This document shows, one piece after another, positions 59,916 to 64,000 of a stretch of 64,000 nucleotides of DNA. The first letter of the stretch is position 1. Each line of letters opens with the position of its first letter. The notes under the pieces are model-generated. The model was not told the DNA's origin. It did no database searches and worked only from the letters and a program-made list of their open reading frames with translations. The stretch covers positions 434,001-498,000 of the forward strand of contig JAGKQI010000053.1 of assembly GCA_018806915.1 (NCBI GenBank), read 5' to 3'. Source of the stretch: Phytophthora colocasiae (Eukaryota; Oomycota; Peronosporomycetes; Peronosporales; Peronosporaceae). Position numbers and translations under genes: made by a program.

Positions 59916-62000
59916 ACCCCACGCCATGGTCGTAAGCCGGGGTTGGTAGAATACCATCCCGAAGAAGTCCACGAGGACTTAAGACAGGAGCTAAAGGCTC
60001 CTAGGTCACAGTCGGTCGAAGAATGCTATCACATCTTCGACGGCGTGACCGGGCATCGCGTGAAGGCGGGGGCCATCGAGTTGGCACCCCTGCCTGAGGT
60101 ATCCGAGCTATTGAACCTCGAGGAAGTCGCGATGGAGGACTTCCTGGCCGAGTTGAAGGCCGGGGAGATATCGGAGATGGTTCTCCTTAGGCCGGAGCCC
60201 ACTCCAGAGGAGTTGAACTCCTCCTCAGTGATGGACGAAGACGTCCTGGAGGAGTTCCGGAAGCAGCGTGCGTCGCGCACGGGCTCCGAGATTCTGAAGA
60301 ATCCAAAGGATCCGTTGTATCCTTTAGTGAAGGAGTTTGAGGACGTGGTGTCTAAGGACCCACCCTCAAAGCTCCCACCAGACCGAGGGATCAGGAACGA
60401 GATTGATCTCGTGCCAGGCACAAAATATTGTGTCACGCGTCAATGGCCCCTGCCCCGAGAGCAGAGCGACGTCATTGACGCGTTCTTCGCCGCTAAGGCG
60501 AAAGCGGGAATGGTGCGGGAATCGAAGTCCCCGCACTCGACACCAACCTTCTGCGTTCGCAAGCCGAACGGGAAGTGGCGTCTGGTTCATGCTTACAACA
60601 AGCTGAACAGCGCGACTGTGCCAGCACAGACGCCGATCCCTCGCAAGGATGTGTTGTTGAACAACATGGCCGGCTGCACGCTGTATAGCGCGCTGGATCT
60701 GGTGGATGGATACTACCAGATCCTGATGCGGGAGTGTGATATCCCGCTCACGGCCGTGAGCACGCCGAGCGGTATGCTCTGGGAGTGGCTGGTAATGCCA
60801 CAAGGTCTATCCAACGCACCAGCGACCTTCAATCGCTTGGTCACACAGTTGTTTAGACCTTTGCGTGCGTTCACGCAGACGTACTTTGACGATATATTCG
60901 TCCATAGCCGTGCCGAGGGAGGCAAGACGGCTATAGAGGTGCATCGAGAGCACCTCCGTCGAGTGTTTGAGGTCATGAGAGCTAACAAGCTTTATGCCAA
61001 CATCGACAAGTGCGTCTTCGCAGCTGAGGAGATTAAGGTCCTCGGCTGCTTCGTCAGCAGCGTCGGGGTCCGAGCGGATCCTGACAAGGTCAAAGCCATT
61101 GCGGCATGGCCTGTTCCTCGGTCACAGAAGGACCTGAGGAAGTGGTTGGGCTTAGCCAACTACTTGCACCAGTACAGTGCTGGCTATGCGGGACTCGCAA
61201 AGCCTTTGTCGGACCTTCTAAAGAAGGAGGCCGAGTGGTGCTGGGAGCGCCAGCACCAGGATGCTTTTGACAGCATCAAGGCGAGCTTGCAATGCGCGCC
61301 CGTCCTGGCGTTGCCGGACGATGCCAAGTCGTTTAGCGTTGTCTGTGACGCTTCCGACTATGCAATTGGCTGTTCGCTATTGCAACAGGACGATGAGGGA
61401 CGAGATAGGGTGATCTCGTTCCAGTCCAGGCAGCTGAAGGCTGCCGAACGGAATTATCCCGTTCACGACAAGGAACTCTTGTCGATGAAGTATGCCCTTG
61501 TCAAGTTCAGGGTGCATCTTCTGGGCTCAAGGCCCTTTGTGGTCTATACGGACCACGCGTCCTTGCGGACAGCCATCCATACGCCGCACTTATCGCAGCG
61601 GATGGCGCGTTGGCTGTCATTCTTCACGGAGTATAACTTCCGCGTTGAATACAAGCCTGGCAAGCTCAACACGCTTGCCGACGCTTTGTCGCGCAGGCCC
61701 GACTATGAGTTCGCTCATATTAGTCGGGCCACGACGGATCTTTACGATCGAATACGCTTGGCGTATCGGGACGATGACGCCCTCGCCCCTATTGTGCGGT
61801 ATTTGTCCGCTGGCACGGATGCCAAGGTCGAATGGCTTACGCCTCGACAGCGGGCACGGCTCCACCGCTATGAGTGGGCCGGTGGCCTGCTCCACTATCG
61901 GGTGGAGTCCGGGGATCCTCCGCGGGTCGTTGTTCCGAACGACGAGGATCTGAAGTATGATATACTTCACGAGGCACACGAAAAGAGAGGTTCTTTCTGA
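59619..62000 (+). CDS. gypsy-3 RT-RNase H, truncated before integrase
   Basis: This 793-codon frame starts in the repeat linker. RT shows FCVRKPNGKWRLVHAYNKLN, YSALDLVDGYYQI with its catalytic Asp, VMPQGLSNAPATFNRL and TYFDDIFVHS (intact YxDD). RNase H shows FSVVCDASDYAIGCSLLQ, VHDKELLSMKYALVKFR and VYTDHASL. The frame then reaches the beginning of the integrase zinc finger (LKYDILHEAHEK) and ends within five codons at 62000. The rest of integrase is deleted; the new 3' end overlaps the antisense ORF by 34 bases. Confidence 0.9.
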   Translation: MARDVEVVASSGVREVVRRQVAQTITDAGNRVPHGATRARDAEVVASPGVREVVPRKVAQTITDQEDTKGASDAGNAVPHGAMRARDAIVVASPGVGKLTPRHGRKPGLVEYHPEEVHEDLRQELKAPRSQSVEECYHIFDGVTGHRVKAGAIELAPLPEVSELLNLEEVAMEDFLAELKAGEISEMVLLRPEPTPEELNSSSVMDEDVLEEFRKQRASRTGSEILKNPKDPLYPLVKEFEDVVSKDPPSKLPPDRGIRNEIDLVPGTKYCVTRQWPLPREQSDVIDAFFAAKAKAGMVRESKSPHSTPTFCVRKPNGKWRLVHAYNKLNSATVPAQTPIPRKDVLLNNMAGCTLYSALDLVDGYYQILMRECDIPLTAVSTPSGMLWEWLVMPQGLSNAPATFNRLVTQLFRPLRAFTQTYFDDIFVHSRAEGGKTAIEVHREHLRRVFEVMRANKLYANIDKCVFAAEEIKVLGCFVSSVGVRADPDKVKAIAAWPVPRSQKDLRKWLGLANYLHQYSAGYAGLAKPLSDLLKKEAEWCWERQHQDAFDSIKASLQCAPVLALPDDAKSFSVVCDASDYAIGCSLLQQDDEGRDRVISFQSRQLKAAERNYPVHDKELLSMKYALVKFRVHLLGSRPFVVYTDHASLRTAIHTPHLSQRMARWLSFFTEYNFRVEYKPGKLNTLADALSRRPDYEFAHISRATTDLYDRIRLAYRDDDALAPIVRYLSAGTDAKVEWLTPRQRARLHRYEWAGGLLHYRVESGDPPRVVVPNDEDLKYDILHEAHEKRGSF

Positions 62001-62884
62001 ACCAAGGCCCGCTCATAGGCGCCTTTGGAGGTATGCCCCCCTATGAGAGGACGCGGGTCCTGGAGCTGCTCGAGATACGCAGCAGCTCCCGAGCCTTGAT
62101 CGGGAGGGTAGTAGCCCCGCTGGTGGACAGAGTCCTCATCGTGTTGATGAGACCCACCTGCGACCGTTGGTGCGGTGCGCATTGGCTGTTGAGCAGCCTG
62201 AAAGAGCTCTTGCTGCTCATCGAGATCGTTAGTGATCTCTTGGGGCTCGCGGATGAGCCCCTCCTCCTCATCGGCGTCGTCGGGGCCGAAGATCTCTTCG
62301 AGCTCCCTTCTTCTTGTCATGTCTTGACAAGGAGACTGTGAAGCATGACGCTTCTTGGAGTTGGTGCTGGGCACCTTCTCCTCTGCCAGAATGGCCCGGG
62401 CGCGTTCGCGCCTTTCAGCAAGTGTCAGATGTCTGACAGGTGGTGGCGTAGTGTCGCCACCACGGCCGCTGGTGTTGTCGGGAGACTTGGACGCGGTGTC
62501 CTTGTCTCCATGGTGCTCCTCCGTGGTCGGAGCACCAGCCGCAGGCTTGTCCTCGGCGTAATCGTTGTCGCTCTCGTCGGCTGAGTAGCTGACAAGAGTC
62601 GCTTCCTGTTCGGAAGGACTCCAGGAACCGGGACTATGGTCCCTATACTCGAACCGAGGATTCGGTCGAGTATCAGGCGGTAGGGACGGAGACCTACTGC
62701 GCCTTTGGCTAGGGCTAGCCGTCGCAGCAGTGCTGCTGGGCGAGCTAAGAGCCCTGGAGGCCACATCGGTGGCCTCATGAAGTGCCGAAGCCTTGCCGCG
62801 AGGCTTGGCTGGCTTGGAAGTTGGCTTTGCAGCCTTCTTCCGTGAAGACGCTTGCGCGTCTGGGTTTGCACCCTTTGCAGACAT
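61967..62884 (-). CDS. Antisense ORF of gypsy-3 (disordered protein, C-terminus truncated)
   Basis: From ATG 62884, on the strand opposite to pol, this encodes 305 residues. A Lys/Ala/Ser-rich start (SRKKAAKPTSKPAKPRGKAS) is followed by Ser/Pro-rich and acidic parts (SYSADESDNDYAEDKPAAG), a basic helix (LTLAERRERARAILAEEKV) and an acidic patch (FGPDDADEEEG). The last residues are read through the deletion junction into pol, so the natural C-terminus is missing. It occupies the same position as the antisense ORF of gypsy-1. The function is unknown. The frame is long and free of stops, but its low complexity lowers the weight of that. Confidence 0.6.
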   Translation of the reverse strand: MSAKGANPDAQASSRKKAAKPTSKPAKPRGKASALHEATDVASRALSSPSSTAATASPSQRRSRSPSLPPDTRPNPRFEYRDHSPGSWSPSEQEATLVSYSADESDNDYAEDKPAAGAPTTEEHHGDKDTASKSPDNTSGRGGDTTPPPVRHLTLAERRERARAILAEEKVPSTNSKKRHASQSPCQDMTRRRELEEIFGPDDADEEEGLIREPQEITNDLDEQQELFQAAQQPMRTAPTVAGGSHQHDEDSVHQRGYYPPDQGSGAAAYLEQLQDPRPLIGGHTSKGAYERALVQKEPLFSCAS

Positions 62885-63066
62885 GTTGCTGGGCTTCCAA
62901 GGAAGCCTGGTACGCGTTGGCAGTGCGCCCTGTGCTCTGTGAGAGCAGATGCCGCAGCGATAAGAGCTGGCGGCAGGTCGATCGATTTCGACATTGAAGA
63001 GAGAAATGTGAAAGGGATTTTCTCTCTTCTCTGATTGGACGAGAGTCGAATCTAAGTGGGGGAGGA

Positions 63067-63382
63067 TGTAACGGGGTTACATTGAAGAGTGACTTTAGTC
63101 ACTCTTCCGAAGTGGATACATTTGGTGTGTCACACAACATGGTGACACGTGGCAGGTGGCTCCGCAGCCACCTATCACCTTCTATATAGGTTACACTATA
63201 GATATATTTTAGTTTGTATTGCAGGCCAAGCTAACAAGTATCTATAATATATTCAGTCTTAAATATACCTAATCTTTAGTTAGTCTCCCCAAGTCTTTGG
63301 GGACCGAGTGAACTGCCGTTCACTAGGAGTTTGTATACTCCAAGCCTTCCTCTGTGTGAAGTGCTGTGTGAACCCCGTCACA
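63067..63382 (+). repeat. gypsy-3 3' LTR
   Basis: This is a 316-bp LTR nearly identical to the 5' copy (CACAACATGG versus CACATCATGG, and ATAGATATATTTT versus ATAGATATCTTTT). It is followed by the target duplication CCGTA. Confidence 0.93.
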
Positions 63383-63387
63383 CCGTA

Positions 63388-63670
63388 GAGGAGGTGCGCG
63401 ATTCACATGGTGCAGTGTTGACGAGGGCGGCTTCCTTCGCTCCGAGACTTGCGCTTCCGCCAACCATGCGTACATATGTACGTGCGTTGGTACGGGTTGT
63501 GAAGCGTCCGCACCTTTCTTCGTGCGCAACAATCGCTTGTTTCTTTCCACTCGAGACATAGTCTCTTTCACAGGCAGCACTTGTAACGTGCGCTCACAGT
63601 AGCCAGTAAAGTAGCTGAGCCACGCCTCCCAACTGGCGTGATAGACATCAGGCCCTTCCACAGCCATCAT
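63388..63670 (-). pseudogene. Fragment of a MULE/ZSWIM3-like transposase N-terminus
   Basis: On the minus strand the frame from 63670 reads PDVYHASWEAWLSYFTGYCE, RTLQVLPVKETMSRVERN and then RLLRTKKGADASQPVP. This resembles the N-terminal domain preceding MULE-type transposases in oomycetes (W..W..YL..Y...T.Q...VR.T.....RN). It ends at the gypsy-3 target site. The opposite strand frame is the continuation of the interrupted gene at 57156, so one of the two readings is incidental. Confidence 0.4.
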
Positions 63671-64000
63671 TACAGGCAGACACAGAGGTTAATTGGTATG
63701 CGATTTAGTTAGGGTCATAACAGCTCTCAAACCTTTGTACAGCTCGTCGTAAAGCTGCTCCATTGCGCTGAAGTGTCGAAGATGTTGCCTTTTTCAGGAG
63801 TCGTTACGTCAGAATTGTACCCTTCGTGTGGTACATTTGAATGGTGACTGATAATGGAGTGGTGTACATACTTTAGTGACATGAAAATCAGCAGTAAAAG
63901 AGCTTCAACAAACATTTGTAGAACACTGTGTCACCTACTTTCAAAGACTACCACAACTTGACATTAATACACTACAATTGCTCTCATGAATGTACTTGTC
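63671..64000. other. Unassigned sequence to the window end
   Basis: No convincing gene, repeat or terminal structure is visible in the last 330 bases. Confidence 0.45.

Larger units (their letters stand above)
57388..63387 (+). mobile_element. gypsy-3, integrase-less Ty3/gypsy with intact ends
   Basis: The element is 57393-63382 (5990 bp). It has 316-bp LTRs (57393-57708 and 63067-63382, two differences by eye) that begin TGTAACGGGG and end CCCCGTCACA. It has a perfect target duplication CCGTA (57388-57392 and 63383-63387). A TGG-starting candidate primer site (TGGTAGCACTTG, from 57711) follows the 5' LTR, and GTGGGGGAGGA precedes the 3' LTR. It encodes gag, protease, RT and RNase H, then lacks integrase, and carries an antisense ORF before the 3' LTR. 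The ends indicate recent transposition, presumably with integrase supplied in trans. Confidence 0.95.

Overview
The window is a repeat-dominated, gene-sparse stretch of an oomycete genome, most likely a plant-pathogenic Phytophthora or close relative. The evidence is: three paralogous genes for secreted RxLR-type effectors (signal peptide followed by RFLR); an oomycete-type Inr/FPR core promoter motif just upstream of each; axonemal-type dynein heavy-chain remnants, which imply a flagellated zoospore lineage; short introns with GTACGT donors; and Ty3/gypsy, Ty1/copia, LINE, hAT and Tc1/mariner families of the kinds that fill such genomes.

Layout. 1-12960: decayed chromodomain Ty3/gypsy material ('gypsy-1', coding mostly on the minus strand) with a very high density of the tetranucleotide GATC, a likely -1 frameshift signal between gag and protease, two RNase H domains and an antisense ORF after pol. 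14100-22665: dynein heavy-chain tail pseudogene copy A, split by a 768-bp hAT derivative and by a larger insert that itself holds an intact 4.85-kb copia element (copia-1, minus strand). 23034-27886: a second copia (copia-2, plus strand), frameshifted. 28.4-39.3 kb: RxLR gene 1, dynein copy B, two TA-flanked DNA elements, RxLR gene 2, a Nudix hydrolase gene with one intron, hAT remnants, and RxLR gene 3 on the minus strand. 39674-44650: a LINE with 15-bp target duplications. 44681-50058: a complete but frameshifted gypsy ('gypsy-2') with 5-bp target duplications. 50265-51290 and 53085-53825: dynein copies D (minus) and C (plus). 54.4-57.0 kb: a two-gene DNA transposon with a DD34E-like transposase. 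57393-63382: a gypsy ('gypsy-3') with near-identical LTRs and intact target duplications but no integrase, inserted into the start of a spliced gene.

The main structural result is that each RxLR gene lies downstream of, and on the same strand as, a dynein-tail pseudogene (A to RxLR1, B to RxLR2, D to RxLR3), and flanking sequence is shared between units. When the transposons are subtracted, the 14-53 kb region reads as a tandem plus inverted segmental duplication of a 'dynein tail plus RxLR effector' unit that later absorbed at least seven insertions. The genes likely to be functional are the three RxLR genes, the Nudix hydrolase and the copia-1 polyprotein. Most other coding sequence is mobile-element debris. 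Similarities quoted between copies were judged by eye.
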